From Porphyrobacter sp. CACIAM 03H1 (lineage in GTDB: Bacteria > Pseudomonadota > Alphaproteobacteria > Sphingomonadales > Sphingomonadaceae): a stretch of 64,000 nt of DNA. Both the position numbers and the translations under genes were made by a program. Below are positions 1-9,302 of the stretch, one piece after another; within the stretch, counting starts at the first letter, position 1, and the number at the start of each line of letters is the position of its first letter. The notes under the pieces are model-generated. The model was given only the letters and a program-made list of their open reading frames with translations, did no database searches and was not told the DNA's origin. The stretch lies in contig NZ_CP021378.1 of NCBI RefSeq assembly GCF_002215495.1, forward strand, positions 3,038,764 to 3,102,763. Reading direction: 5' to 3'.

Positions 1-18
1 GGCCCATGACATCCTCCC

Positions 19-960
19 TCAGGCCGCAAGCGCAGCGTCGTCTGACGCGTCGCCAAATTGCTCGGGAATGATCTTCCCGCCGAGCTTCAGCAGCAGGCTC
101 GAAGCTTCCTCGGCCTTGGCGGCAGCGGTCAGGATCGCGCGGTCATCGTCTTTCAGTAGCCTGAGCCAATGTTCGATATAGCTCGCGTGGCTGTCGAGAT
201 GTGTGACCGGCAGACCCAGCTCGGCGCCCAGCATGGCGCTGGAGAGTTCGGCGACCAGTTCCTCGGCGGCATAGGCAGCCGTACCGAAACGGTTCTTGAG
301 ATCACGTCCCAGACGGCTGGCATGGCCTGTCCAGTGCGACAGCTCGTGGGCGAGCGTGGCGTAGTAATGATCGAACCCGTTGAACAGGCTGACCGGCGGC
401 ATCGTGACGCGATCCGCACTTGGTTCGTAATAGGCCTCGCAGCCCTGATGGCGCAGATTGACCGGGATGGCGGCGAAGAAGGCGTCGAGCTCGGCTTCCC
501 GCCCTTCAGGCTCGACCAGTTCGAGCGTCGCGGCTGGATGGAAGCGCTCGGGCAGACCTTCCACCTGATCAGCATTGAAGACCGGATAGGCTTTCAGCAC
601 CCGGCGGGCTTCGTCGGTCTTTTCGCCGGTATCGGGGGCTTCCACCTCCTTGGTGTAGCTCTTGTAGAAGATTGCGATGGTCGACTTCTCGCCCTTGCGG
701 ACCTGGGCTCCGAGCGATTTTGCCTGGTTGTAGGTCATCCAGAATGGCGAGGCGTAGCCGCACATGTCGGCGACCATCCAGAGCCAGAACACGTTCATCC
801 CGCGGTACGGGATCCCGCAGGCCCGCAAGGGCCGGGAGACCGGGACACCGCGCCACGGCTTGATCCACGGCTTCGTGCCTGCTTCCAGACGGGCGATGAT
901 TTCCTGGGTGATACGGGCGGCGGGCGACAGGCCGCCGCCCTGCTCCTTGCGATAGGCCAT
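19..960 (-). CDS. ArdC-like antirestriction protein, ssDNA-binding plus zincin domain
   Basis: About 313 residues. The N-terminal half has the ArdC-N pattern (GTKPWIKPW near residue 30, then YRGMNVFWLW) associated with single-stranded DNA binding. The C-terminal half carries a zincin motif, HELSHWTGH, near residue 203, typical of the metallopeptidase-like domain in this family. The family is known from conjugative elements, where ArdC protects incoming DNA from host restriction. I chose the ATG at 960 rather than an upstream GTG because an AGGAG lies 8 bases before it. It is downstream of, and co-directional with, the ParB-like gene, with a strong hairpin between them. The function is family-based; activity is not shown. 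Confidence 0.85.
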   Translation of the reverse strand: MAYRKEQGGGLSPAARITQEIIARLEAGTKPWIKPWRGVPVSRPLRACGIPYRGMNVFWLWMVADMCGYASPFWMTYNQAKSLGAQVRKGEKSTIAIFYKSYTKEVEAPDTGEKTDEARRVLKAYPVFNADQVEGLPERFHPAATLELVEPEGREAELDAFFAAIPVNLRHQGCEAYYEPSADRVTMPPVSLFNGFDHYYATLAHELSHWTGHASRLGRDLKNRFGTAAYAAEELVAELSSAMLGAELGLPVTHLDSHASYIEHWLRLLKDDDRAILTAAAKAEEASSLLLKLGGKIIPEQFGDASDDAALAA

Positions 961-1056
961 GATGGTTCTCCTGATTGAGGCATCTGGACAGTCGGCGACA
1001 GGTTCGCCGGTCAGTGCCACAGGCTCACGGGCCCCCTCTGCTCTGCTTCCAAGAAG

Positions 1057-1092
1057 GAAGCGGCCCTCCGGCGTAAGCCGAAGGACCGCTTC
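1057..1092 (-). other. Near-perfect 16-bp hairpin between ParB-like and ardC-like genes
   Basis: The arms 1057-1072 and 1077-1092 pair over 16 positions around a 4-nt loop, with two G-U wobbles on one strand. It lies in the 167-nt gap between the ParB-like stop codon and the ardC-like start. No T-run follows on either strand, so it is more likely an RNA-processing or attenuator structure, or a protein-binding site, than a simple intrinsic terminator. Confidence 0.6.
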
Positions 1093-1127
1093 TCGAGGTA
1101 CGAGTGGCCTTGCCTGTCAGGAGGAAG

Positions 1128-3116
1128 TCAGGCGGCCAGCTCGCGGGGGGTATGAGTTTCCTCGTCGACACCGAGCTCAGCGTCGCTTGCGTCGATGTAG
1201 GCTTCGCCCGCCTCCGGCGCAGCGGAGCCGAAGCGCATGACCTCAGGCACCCAGGCCAGGGCCTTTTCACGAACTTCGACCTCAGTGATGTAGGTGCCGG
1301 CGAAGACGCGCTCGGCGCTCATCGCGAGGTCACCCTTCTTGACCGAGGCGAAGCGCGAAGAGAGTTCGAGACCGCCAACATCGGTCAGCGCGTCGAGGAT
1401 CACCTGCTTCGATACCCGGTCGAAGTAGTTGGCTGCTGTCGGGCGCCACCACTGCGCCATGTCGATGCCGATCAGGCTGCCGAGATGGTCCTGGAACGGA
1501 AGCTGGCGCTCACCGGACATGTTGAGGCTTGCCTCGAGCGACCGGGCAACGACAAAGCCAAGCCATGCGGCTCGGCTTTCATCGGGCAGCGCCCGAAACA
1601 GATCGAAGCGGGAGATCGCATCGTCACCAGCGCGCCAGCTTTCGTCAAGACTGGAGCGGAACTCGGCCAGCCCGCTGCTCGCCGGAGCATCCTTGGCTTC
1701 GAAGCCGATGATCGGGCCTGTCGGAACAGGCGCGCGTAGCGTGGTCGAAGGGCGTGCCCGCCAGTCGTGGGTATCGGAATCGGCCAGAGTGAAGACCATG
1801 ATGTCGAGCGCCAGCCCGGGATCGGATGCAATGTGAAGTGCCAGAACATCGCGGCGCTGCATCGCGAGTTCGTCGACCAGACGTTTCGACAAGGTGGTCC
1901 GGCGCCTTTCCGAACCATCTTCGCCTGCAACTACTTCGATCCCGTTGTCGCCTTCGGAAGGTTCAGCCTGACGCTCGCCGTAAAACACCGGCTGGAGAAC
2001 CGGCGTACCATCGCGCGAGAGCACCAGGATCATCCCTGCCTCGGCCCTGAGCTCGGGCGCGATGACGGGAGGGCGAGCGCGAATGTCCTGACACTCGCGT
2101 TCGATCGCCTCGATCGCCGCTACGGCGGCTGCCACAGCCTCCTCGGCGCTGTCCTCGTCTTCGAGGATCGCCGCATGTTCATCATAAGAGGCATCGAGTT
2201 CGTCGAGCCGCGTCAATTCGGCTTCGGTCATCGGCGCCGGTTCGGCCGGAAGCCGGACTAGCCCTTCGACCAGATCGTGGCTGGCATAGGGATCGAGCGT
2301 CGGCTTGACCCAGGCGAGACCCTGCTCGGCGGCGAGGGCTTTGGCCTGCTCTTCCATCTTTGCCGCCGCGAGGCTCTCGAGCAGTGCGACATCGACCCAG
2401 GATTCGCTGTCGTCGTTGTCGAACAGCTCACGCTCGATCCGGCCGCCCGCGGCAATGTAGGCGTCGCTACCAACGAGACGCGCGCGCGGATCGCTGCCCC
2501 GTACTGTCCCGGACAGGACCATACGCCGGACACTATCAGGGTTGGGCGCATAATAGCCCGATGACACCTGCTCGAACACGCGGGTTTGGATGTCCTGATC
2601 CGAGGTGGCGCCGAAGGCTTTGGCAATATCGAGGGTGATCTCCCCGGACGCGAGCGCCTCGAACACGACGGGCGCAAGCGTCGCAAGACGCAGACGTCCC
2701 TCGACGAAACGGACAGTCAGGCCGAAGCGGCGGGCAACCTCTTCGACAGTCGCACCCCCAGACACAAGCGCGGCGAAGGCCTGGGCTTCGTCAGCGGGGT
2801 TCATGGCGAGGCGGTGGAAGTTCTGCGCGAGGCTGGTCTCGACGGCCGCTTCAGCGCTGTCCTCGAGCACGAGGCACGTGACTTCATAATCGCGGGCGAG
2901 CAGCTTCTCTTCGGCCAGCGCGAGCATTGCGCGCCGGCGACGCTCCCCGGCTTCGACCTCGAACTTGCCCTTCGCAGTGGGCCGGACGATGAGGTTCTGC
3001 AGCAGGCCGCGGGCGGCAATGCTAGCCTTCAGCTCAGCATCTGCTGCCGGATCGCTGTGACGGCGTACATTGCGGGGCGACTGAACGAGCTTGTTCAGCG
3101 GGATCGACTTGATCAT
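1128..3116 (-). CDS. Large ParB/Spo0J-family protein of mobile elements
   Basis: About 662 residues, roughly twice the length of chromosomal ParB. Residues 1-100 form a ParB N-terminal nuclease-like domain (LVQSPRNVRRH, then the VEAGERRRRAML motif). A helix-turn-helix region follows (EEVARRFGLTVRFVEGRL). The long C-terminal part has no motif I recognise. Proteins of this size and layout are common on sphingomonad plasmids and ICEs, where they may act in partition or as regulators. No parA is next to it. The ATG at 3116 is preceded by AGGAG at a suitable distance; a start 10 codons upstream is less likely. Confidence 0.8.
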   Translation of the reverse strand: MIKSIPLNKLVQSPRNVRRHSDPAADAELKASIAARGLLQNLIVRPTAKGKFEVEAGERRRRAMLALAEEKLLARDYEVTCLVLEDSAEAAVETSLAQNFHRLAMNPADEAQAFAALVSGGATVEEVARRFGLTVRFVEGRLRLATLAPVVFEALASGEITLDIAKAFGATSDQDIQTRVFEQVSSGYYAPNPDSVRRMVLSGTVRGSDPRARLVGSDAYIAAGGRIERELFDNDDSESWVDVALLESLAAAKMEEQAKALAAEQGLAWVKPTLDPYASHDLVEGLVRLPAEPAPMTEAELTRLDELDASYDEHAAILEDEDSAEEAVAAAVAAIEAIERECQDIRARPPVIAPELRAEAGMILVLSRDGTPVLQPVFYGERQAEPSEGDNGIEVVAGEDGSERRRTTLSKRLVDELAMQRRDVLALHIASDPGLALDIMVFTLADSDTHDWRARPSTTLRAPVPTGPIIGFEAKDAPASSGLAEFRSSLDESWRAGDDAISRFDLFRALPDESRAAWLGFVVARSLEASLNMSGERQLPFQDHLGSLIGIDMAQWWRPTAANYFDRVSKQVILDALTDVGGLELSSRFASVKKGDLAMSAERVFAGTYITEVEVREKALAWVPEVMRFGSAAPEAGEAYIDASDAELGVDEETHTPRELAA

Positions 3117-3169
3117 GGGACACACTCCTGATTGTGAGCCCGGCACGCCGACTATCGACGCCCAAATGG

Positions 3170-3208
3170 CTCAATCAGGGCAAGCCCCCCTCCCCTCTTG
3201 GTTGATTG
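3170..3208 (-). promoter_or_regulatory. G-rich structured leader upstream of the ParB-like gene
   Basis: On the minus strand an inverted repeat (AATCA ... TGATT) encloses a purine tract, AGGGGAGGGGGGCTT, and ends in CTGATTGAG. Nearly the same arrangement occurs upstream of the methyltransferase/helicase gene at 17849-17888. The copy lies 54-92 nt before the start codon, so it would be in the 5' untranslated RNA or promoter region. Its function is unknown; a shared regulator-binding site or RNA structure is the natural guess. Confidence 0.5.
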
Positions 3209-3385
3209 CTGCGAGTTTCACAGCCCGGTCGGCAACGAGGGATGACGATTGTTAGGACAAAACAGCCGTTACGGAATGAATTAATGAACGTCAGGCTGCC
3301 TCGAAATTTGCTGTTACCGGGGGGGTGCTCGTTGGCAGTGATCTGCGTGCGTTTAGCGGCGGACTGACGGTGCCCCGACGCGCTT

Positions 3386-5335
3386 TCAGCGTACCGCCGA
3401 CACGGGATCGTCGAACGAGAGGCCCCTTTGGCGCGGATGTTGAGGCGTCAGGTAGGCATCAGGATCGATGCCTTGGCTCTGGAGGAAGGGCGCATCTTTC
3501 AGTTTCTCGCGCAAGCCTAGCATCCGCTTCTCGGCGCGTTTGACGAAGGTCGCATAGGTCATCGGGATGATCGTGACGCGTCCGTCGTATTTTGTGTCGA
3601 TGCCTGCCTCAGTGCTCTTGATCTGCGAGCCAAGAACATAGCACGTGACGGTAGCGGCGTCGGTCAAGAGTCCTTTATCGAGCAACTCCTCCACATAGCG
3701 CCATGGCTGACTCTTTTCTTTGCCGCCTATGACCACACCCGGCTTTTTGATCTCTGTGATCACCAACCGCGCGATGCCGTCGACCTCGCCGCCGAGATCG
3801 TGAGAGTCGCGGCTGTAGAAGCCGACACTGCCATCCGGTAGCATGACGAAATCTGGGCGCTGCAGCGATCCCTTCTGCTTCTTGCCGAAGATCTTGTTGA
3901 TGACCGTGGTCATGCCGCGATTACTGGTGAACTCGAGGCTTTCGAACTCTGGCCCGAACACCCACAAGCTGCGCTCGAACAGCGGCTGCAAATCTGCAAC
4001 CTCGTCCATCGTTTCGTCTTGGAGCTTTGCATCCAGTTCAGCGATGAGCTTCAGCCGAGTCTGTATTTCATCGAGAGCGAGCTTAGCGGTGCGCACGGTC
4101 CAGTCGGCGAGGATTGCATAGAGCTCGTCAAGGTCGCCCGGCTTCATGTCATGGAGCTTAGCAATCAGTGCATACTTGGAGGTCGAGAGCTCGAGGTTGG
4201 CGAGCACGCCGGCAACCTGCTCGATTGTTTCAAGGTTCATGCCTGGGCAGGTATCGACCACTTGGTCAACGAACTCATTCCACCGATCGCGGCTGACCGG
4301 GGGGAGTTTCGAAACCTTCGCGCCGAGATTTTCACGGACGGTTTCCTTGGCGTCGCGCCGCCGGTCGGCATTCACATCGTTTAGATACTCCCGGATTTTG
4401 GTATGGACCGCAGCTTGTGTCGCTCGCCAGCCAGCATTGTTTGGCCAGAAGCCCGACCAGTCGGGCAGCACATCGTCTCCGAGGAAGTCGGCCCGGGCGA
4501 TGAAGATGAAGCGTTTTGCTTCGCTGCTGCGACCGTCGAGCAGTCGCTCTTGATCGAACCCAGTCCAGCCGGGCTTGCCAACAAGGCGATTGTTGACCCG
4601 CCACGCTATACCGTGATGCCGCGTCGTTCGATCGGCCTTTTGGGTGTCGATGATGACGAGATGGGCGACGCCGTGGCCGTGGACGTCGATATCAATCGTA
4701 CTGAGCTGATGCTCGGGCACGTCATCGAAGGTAATCCGCGTGCCATTGATTGTGACATTGAAATTGGGATCTGCGAGGAAGCGCGTTCCGATCACTTCGC
4801 GAGCAGCCTCCGCGCTCATTCCCATCGGCGTGGGGTTGATCGACGAGATAACCGTGCCGTGGCCTGGTACTTCCTCCCGCACAGAGATGCGCTCGATTAG
4901 AAACGGCTGGGTAGCACTGCGTCGAACCTCGAAGGTTACTTCGATGCCGTCGCGCCACGTGCGCACCCTGTATGCCTCGCCGAACCGGAACGCTGCATGA
5001 CGGCCCTTGCCGTTGCGACCATATGGTTCGCGTGGCTGGAGCTCGCCCAATTCGGGAGGTGGCAGCGATTGCTTGCCCTGTGTGCGAACACGGTCATAGT
5101 CGAGCGTCCGCCATCGCAAGCGGAACTGAGCCTCCGACATACCCTTCCCGTTGTCTTCAATCTCGAAAAAGCGGTCGTTGCCAGCTTCGGGCCAAACAAT
5201 ATCGACCCGGGTGGCCCAAGCGTCCCATGCGTTAGCGACGAGTTCGACGATCGCGATGGCGGGATCTTGAATGATCGACCCGGCATGGCGTTCCAAGAAT
5301 CGGTTATCGAAAAACAACCCGGCGTCGTCGGACAT
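3386..5335 (-). CDS. GHKL-type ATPase fused to PD-(D/E)XK-like nuclease; candidate defence protein
   Basis: About 649 residues from the ATG at 5335, which follows a GGGGGAG ribosome-binding site. The N-terminal third is a Hsp90/MORC/MutL-like GHKL ATPase, with N-box ELVANAWDA, DNGKGM, and a G-rich lid GRNGKGRHA. The middle is helical with no motif I recognise. The C-terminal part has RPDFVML followed about 30 residues later by ITEIKKP, which fits the D ... ExK core of a restriction-like nuclease. It stands alone on the minus strand, opposite the divergent 5791-9302 operon. Fusions of this type occur in anti-phage loci, so defence is inferred from domains and context. No named system was recognised. 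Confidence 0.75.
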   Translation of the reverse strand: MSDDAGLFFDNRFLERHAGSIIQDPAIAIVELVANAWDAWATRVDIVWPEAGNDRFFEIEDNGKGMSEAQFRLRWRTLDYDRVRTQGKQSLPPPELGELQPREPYGRNGKGRHAAFRFGEAYRVRTWRDGIEVTFEVRRSATQPFLIERISVREEVPGHGTVISSINPTPMGMSAEAAREVIGTRFLADPNFNVTINGTRITFDDVPEHQLSTIDIDVHGHGVAHLVIIDTQKADRTTRHHGIAWRVNNRLVGKPGWTGFDQERLLDGRSSEAKRFIFIARADFLGDDVLPDWSGFWPNNAGWRATQAAVHTKIREYLNDVNADRRRDAKETVRENLGAKVSKLPPVSRDRWNEFVDQVVDTCPGMNLETIEQVAGVLANLELSTSKYALIAKLHDMKPGDLDELYAILADWTVRTAKLALDEIQTRLKLIAELDAKLQDETMDEVADLQPLFERSLWVFGPEFESLEFTSNRGMTTVINKIFGKKQKGSLQRPDFVMLPDGSVGFYSRDSHDLGGEVDGIARLVITEIKKPGVVIGGKEKSQPWRYVEELLDKGLLTDAATVTCYVLGSQIKSTEAGIDTKYDGRVTIIPMTYATFVKRAEKRMLGLREKLKDAPFLQSQGIDPDAYLTPQHPRQRGLSFDDPVSAVR

Positions 5336-5708
5336 TTGCTCCCCCAGACACATCGTACCAACAGAACCGAGGGCCGTCCACCGGGCGCGCAACGCAATGT
5401 TTATCCTTCAAGAACTATCAGGCACACGGCGAAGCTGACTGGTAACTCGCCAAAGAGGAAGCGGCAGCTTTCATCATGAGGAGCCGCTTGCACGCCAAGC
5501 GATGAATGACTTAGTCTCGGTTGACAGCAGCCGGGAGCTCTTGGGACCCACCGGTCATTCCCCGGCGACGGGTCAAGCGGCAGGTTCCGACGATAGCCGA
5601 CGATCAGCATTTGCCTCGATGAAATTGCACTTCGGCCGCAACTGGGCCGGTAGCGGGGCTGGACGCTTTCGGGCAAACCTCTGATCAAGCTATCGTTAAC
5701 TAAGCAAT

Positions 5709-5740
5709 CTGCTAAGATTCAAGCGGTAATCTCTGCTAAG
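5709..5740. promoter_or_regulatory. Direct repeat TCTGCTAAG x2 upstream of the two-gene operon
   Basis: The 9-base word TCTGCTAAG occurs at 5709-5717 and 5732-5740, a 23-nt spacing close to two helical turns. The first copy also sits in a small inverted repeat (AATC ... GATT). It is 51 bases before the TTG start at 5791, within the 455-nt divergent gap 5336-5790, which otherwise holds no gene I can support. It may be a regulator site or promoter-associated repeat. Confidence 0.35.
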
Positions 5741-5790
5741 GTGCGGACTGGCGCGCGTCAGCACTACTGCGCCGGTAACTTGGAGGCGGA

Positions 5791-7530
5791 TTGAGCGACC
5801 GGGACGATATTGTCGCGCACGCCCAGACGGGCACGCTACCCGTGCTGTTCGTGGAGCGACTGCGACGTCACCGCCGTGACGAGCTCGGCGATGCGTTTCG
5901 AGCGACGCTAACCGAACTGCACAATAACGGCACGATCGATGTGCTCGAACCCGCGAAAAACATTGCCAGTTCACCGATCGACCAGCATCAATTTTTCACC
6001 GTAATGCACATCTATTCCGACCTGATCCCCAGTCTCGAAGCCGAGGTGCCGACGATGTTGGCGGCGGTGAAAGCACTGACCGCCCGCGCTGGCGACGATG
6101 GAGCGTCAGGTATGCCAAATGGCGCGTTCCGAACCTGGGCAGAACAGGGCGATCGTGCGAAAGCGATGCTCGCCGCCGTCGACCCGGCCGCCCCCGAGGA
6201 CAGCGCCTATGTCTTTATTGGGCTGCAGGCCCTTGCAAAGAGCGATCCGACTGACGCCCTGACGCGCTCGCTCGCGTATCTGGAGGGGCCGCACGCGCCG
6301 TCGCGCTCGGCCGCCGGCAAGGCAATCGGTACATTCGCGCTTGCCACGTCCGAAGCCCGCGACACCGCCGTGGCCGCGCTGACTGCTGCGGCACCAACCG
6401 CCGACGACAATAGTCTCGGCCACATCCTGACCGCGATCTGTGAGATCACCCGGGCCCATCCAGAAATAGCGCCGCAGGCCGCCTCGCTAATCAATGCCAG
6501 TATTGCGCAGGTCGGCGACCAGGCGATCCACCAACTTTCGCTCGAGCTGATGTTCCATGGCGAGGAACTGGGACCGGAGATCGTCGAGAGTCTGACCGCG
6601 ATCATGCACAAAGTGCAGATGGCCAGCCAAGGCACGCTTACCAACATCGATGCCGCCGCCAGTAAGCTCATCAACCACAAGCGGCTCGACGAGGCACTTG
6701 CCCTTGTTTCGCCGCTGATCGCCGCACATGATGCGCTGACTTCAATGGAGACCCTGGACGGCACATCCTTTGCGCTGCGCCAGCTTCCCCCCGGCCAGCT
6801 GGCGCAAGTGGTGATGGGCTGGCTGCTGTCAGCTGAGCGCAATCTCGGTGCGGCCACGTTGGCGCTGGCAGGCGACCATCATGGCGGCGCCCCGCTCATC
6901 GTCGACATCGGTGATACAGCGCTTGCGCTCGACGATGCCGACCGCATCCTACTCGCGCACCGCGCCGTCGGCTGGCTGTTCATCCACTCAATCACGGCCG
7001 CATCGCTGCTGCTCGGGCTCCTCAAAGGGGCGAGCGAGGTGGCGACACACGCGATTTTGGATATTCTATTCGACCCGCTGCTGATCAACTATTCCGGCGA
7101 GCTCGCCGAGTGTCTGACCGAACGGGCCAAGACCGCGGCCGAACCGGAACAGGCGGCGATCGCCAACCTGCTGACGCGGCTAGAGGCCTATATCGAAGGT
7201 CTTCGCAAAGCGGGCCGGATTAAGGAGCTGCGTCCGTCGGAACGCGAGCGGCTGATCGAGCAGCACCGCCACCATCGCTCGATGCAGGAGGCGCACAATG
7301 CGGCCGAAAAGAAGTCGGTGTTCCTATCAATCGTCAGCCGTTCAGTACTGCTCTACGGCAACCGCTCGATCAGCTATTTCAAGGGCCCTGACGGAAGAAC
7401 GCAGCGCAACGAGATGAAGCTGCAAACGTTCAGCCACAGCATCGAGTCGCCACGTCTTGATATTCTTGAGCCGTTCGACCTCGATTACACATTGAGGGTC
7501 TTCCGCGCCATGCGCAAGGCCGTGCCATGA
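5791..7530 (+). CDS. Unrecognised helical-repeat protein, first gene of a two-gene candidate defence operon
   Basis: 579 residues starting at TTG, with GGAGG a few bases before it. The sequence is rich in Ala, Leu and Ile and looks almost entirely alpha-helical, compatible with HEAT/ARM-like repeats (residues about 80-470). No catalytic motif was seen. The C-terminal 90 residues are more basic (for example ERERLIEQHRHHRSMQ) and contain FKGPDGRTQRNEMK. The gene overlaps the next one by 4 nt (ATGA), so the two proteins are probably made together and may form a complex. Its role is unknown; defence is suggested only by the partner's nuclease-like domain and the neighbours. Confidence 0.7.
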   Translation: MSDRDDIVAHAQTGTLPVLFVERLRRHRRDELGDAFRATLTELHNNGTIDVLEPAKNIASSPIDQHQFFTVMHIYSDLIPSLEAEVPTMLAAVKALTARAGDDGASGMPNGAFRTWAEQGDRAKAMLAAVDPAAPEDSAYVFIGLQALAKSDPTDALTRSLAYLEGPHAPSRSAAGKAIGTFALATSEARDTAVAALTAAAPTADDNSLGHILTAICEITRAHPEIAPQAASLINASIAQVGDQAIHQLSLELMFHGEELGPEIVESLTAIMHKVQMASQGTLTNIDAAASKLINHKRLDEALALVSPLIAAHDALTSMETLDGTSFALRQLPPGQLAQVVMGWLLSAERNLGAATLALAGDHHGGAPLIVDIGDTALALDDADRILLAHRAVGWLFIHSITAASLLLGLLKGASEVATHAILDILFDPLLINYSGELAECLTERAKTAAEPEQAAIANLLTRLEAYIEGLRKAGRIKELRPSERERLIEQHRHHRSMQEAHNAAEKKSVFLSIVSRSVLLYGNRSISYFKGPDGRTQRNEMKLQTFSHSIESPRLDILEPFDLDYTLRVFRAMRKAVP

Positions 7531-9302
7531 AGCTCGTCATCCGCGAATATCTCGCGTCGCTGAAGGAGCGCGGTGAGCTCGACGCGGTGCTGCCCGACCT
7601 GCTGACCGAGCTTGGTTTCACTGTCTATTCGCGGCCGGGACGTGGCACGCGGCAATATGGCGTCGATATCGCTGCGGTTGGGATGGGCCGGGACAATGTC
7701 CAGCGGGTGCATCTCTTTTCGGTCAAATCGGGTGATCTCGACCGCAACGACTGGAATACAGGAAGCCCGCAGAGCTTGCGCCCCTCACTCGATGAAATCC
7801 TCGACCATTACATCACCAGCCGCATCCCGCCCGAATATGCGTCATTGCCGATCGCGATCTGCCTGACCTTTGGCGGGGCGATCGACGAGCAGGTTCGCGC
7901 CGAAGTGACCGGCTACATGAACCGCTACACTACCGAGAAGATCAGCTTCGAGGAGTGGAACGGCGACCGGCTGGCGGAGGTCATTTTCGACGGCATTTTG
8001 CGCGAAGACCTGCTCCCCGCGCCCTTGCGCAGCCATTTCCGCAAGAGCGTGGCGATGGTCGAGGAGCCGGATATCGCGCTCGATCATTTCCAGCGTCTGC
8101 TCCGCGCACTCGCGGATACGCCTGGGACAACCCCTGCGCAGAGGCTAAGCCAGGCACGGCTGATCAACATCTGCCTGTGGATCATGTTCGTCTGGGCGCG
8201 CGAAGCCGACAATATCGAAGCGCCCTATCGGGCAAGCGAACGCGCGCTGCTCGAGATTTGGCATTTGCTGAAGGCCGATATCCAGCGCGGCGGTAGAGGA
8301 GCCGACGCGGCAGGCCTCGTCATCAACGAGCTTGTCGAGCTGCAATTCACTATCTGGGACACGCTTTTCGAAGGCAAAGTGTTGCCCCATGCCGACACCC
8401 GCCATGCGGTGTCGAGTGCAGTAGGCTCGCACGCCGCTATCGATGTGAACCTCAAGCTGTTCGATCTCATCGGCCGGCTGGCGCTGCGTGGGCTGTGGCT
8501 GGTATGGCAGCTTAGTCCGACGACTGGCCCAGTGGTGTTGAGCAGCGCATATCTCCAAACCCTTCCCGCCGAACTGTCTGTTACGACCGAGGCTACTGTT
8601 AACCGCATCGATCGGCTGTGCCAGAAGTTGATGGCGATCGTAGGTAACAACCGCGCGCTGCTGTCGCCGATCGGAGACTGGCAGGGAATTGACATCGCGC
8701 TTGCCTTCACGCTGCTTGCCTGCCGTCCTGGTGCGCAGGGTGCGATTGATAACTGGGTCGAAGAACTGGCGAAGCGCACAATGTTCGCATTCACCGTACA
8801 GGACCGCTATCCGACCACTAGCCATTCCTATTGGGACCTGGTCGACCATCCGTCCGAGCAGAGCGATGAGTATCGCAGGGGCGCGACAGAGGGCAGCATC
8901 CTCTATCCGCTGCTTGCGATTTTCGCTGCGGCGCGCGGGCGGCAAAGCATCTACGACGAACTAGCCGCATTCAAGGCGGAGCAGCTGGGCCACTGCACCT
9001 TCCAGACCTGGCTCCCTGACGAGGACAGCGAGGACAATCTCTATTTAGGCCGTGATAATCACGGCGCCGCGTTGACCGGCATACCGGTTACAAAAGGCAC
9101 GCAAGATGCGCTCGATTTCGTCATCACCGAAGCGACTACCAACACGCACTACAATCAACTTTCCGCCGTTAGACTCGGCCATTGGCCGCTCGTGCTGATG
9201 GCATGCCGCGCCTATCGCTATCCGGTGCCGCCGCAGACTTGGCGCGATCTGCTGCCAAACTTGCGCCCGTCAATGAGGCGCGAATGTGGCACGAACGAAT
9301 GA
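7527..9302 (+). CDS. Protein with N-terminal restriction-endonuclease-like domain, partner of the 5791 gene
   Basis: 591 residues, translationally coupled to the upstream gene. Residues about 25-75 read as a compact PD-(D/E)XK-like core: ELGF, then RQYGVDIAAVG (D47), then HLFSVKSG (K67), as in Mrr-like and archaeal Holliday-junction-resolvase-like nucleases. Ser65 stands where Glu or Gln usually precedes the xK pair, so activity is uncertain. The remaining 500 residues are mostly helical, with one hydrophobic stretch (INICLWIMFVWA, near 215). I do not recognise the full-length family. Together with the helical partner it may form a nuclease-effector defence system. Confidence 0.7.
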   Translation: MKLVIREYLASLKERGELDAVLPDLLTELGFTVYSRPGRGTRQYGVDIAAVGMGRDNVQRVHLFSVKSGDLDRNDWNTGSPQSLRPSLDEILDHYITSRIPPEYASLPIAICLTFGGAIDEQVRAEVTGYMNRYTTEKISFEEWNGDRLAEVIFDGILREDLLPAPLRSHFRKSVAMVEEPDIALDHFQRLLRALADTPGTTPAQRLSQARLINICLWIMFVWAREADNIEAPYRASERALLEIWHLLKADIQRGGRGADAAGLVINELVELQFTIWDTLFEGKVLPHADTRHAVSSAVGSHAAIDVNLKLFDLIGRLALRGLWLVWQLSPTTGPVVLSSAYLQTLPAELSVTTEATVNRIDRLCQKLMAIVGNNRALLSPIGDWQGIDIALAFTLLACRPGAQGAIDNWVEELAKRTMFAFTVQDRYPTTSHSYWDLVDHPSEQSDEYRRGATEGSILYPLLAIFAAARGRQSIYDELAAFKAEQLGHCTFQTWLPDEDSEDNLYLGRDNHGAALTGIPVTKGTQDALDFVITEATTNTHYNQLSAVRLGHWPLVLMACRAYRYPVPPQTWRDLLPNLRPSMRRECGTNE

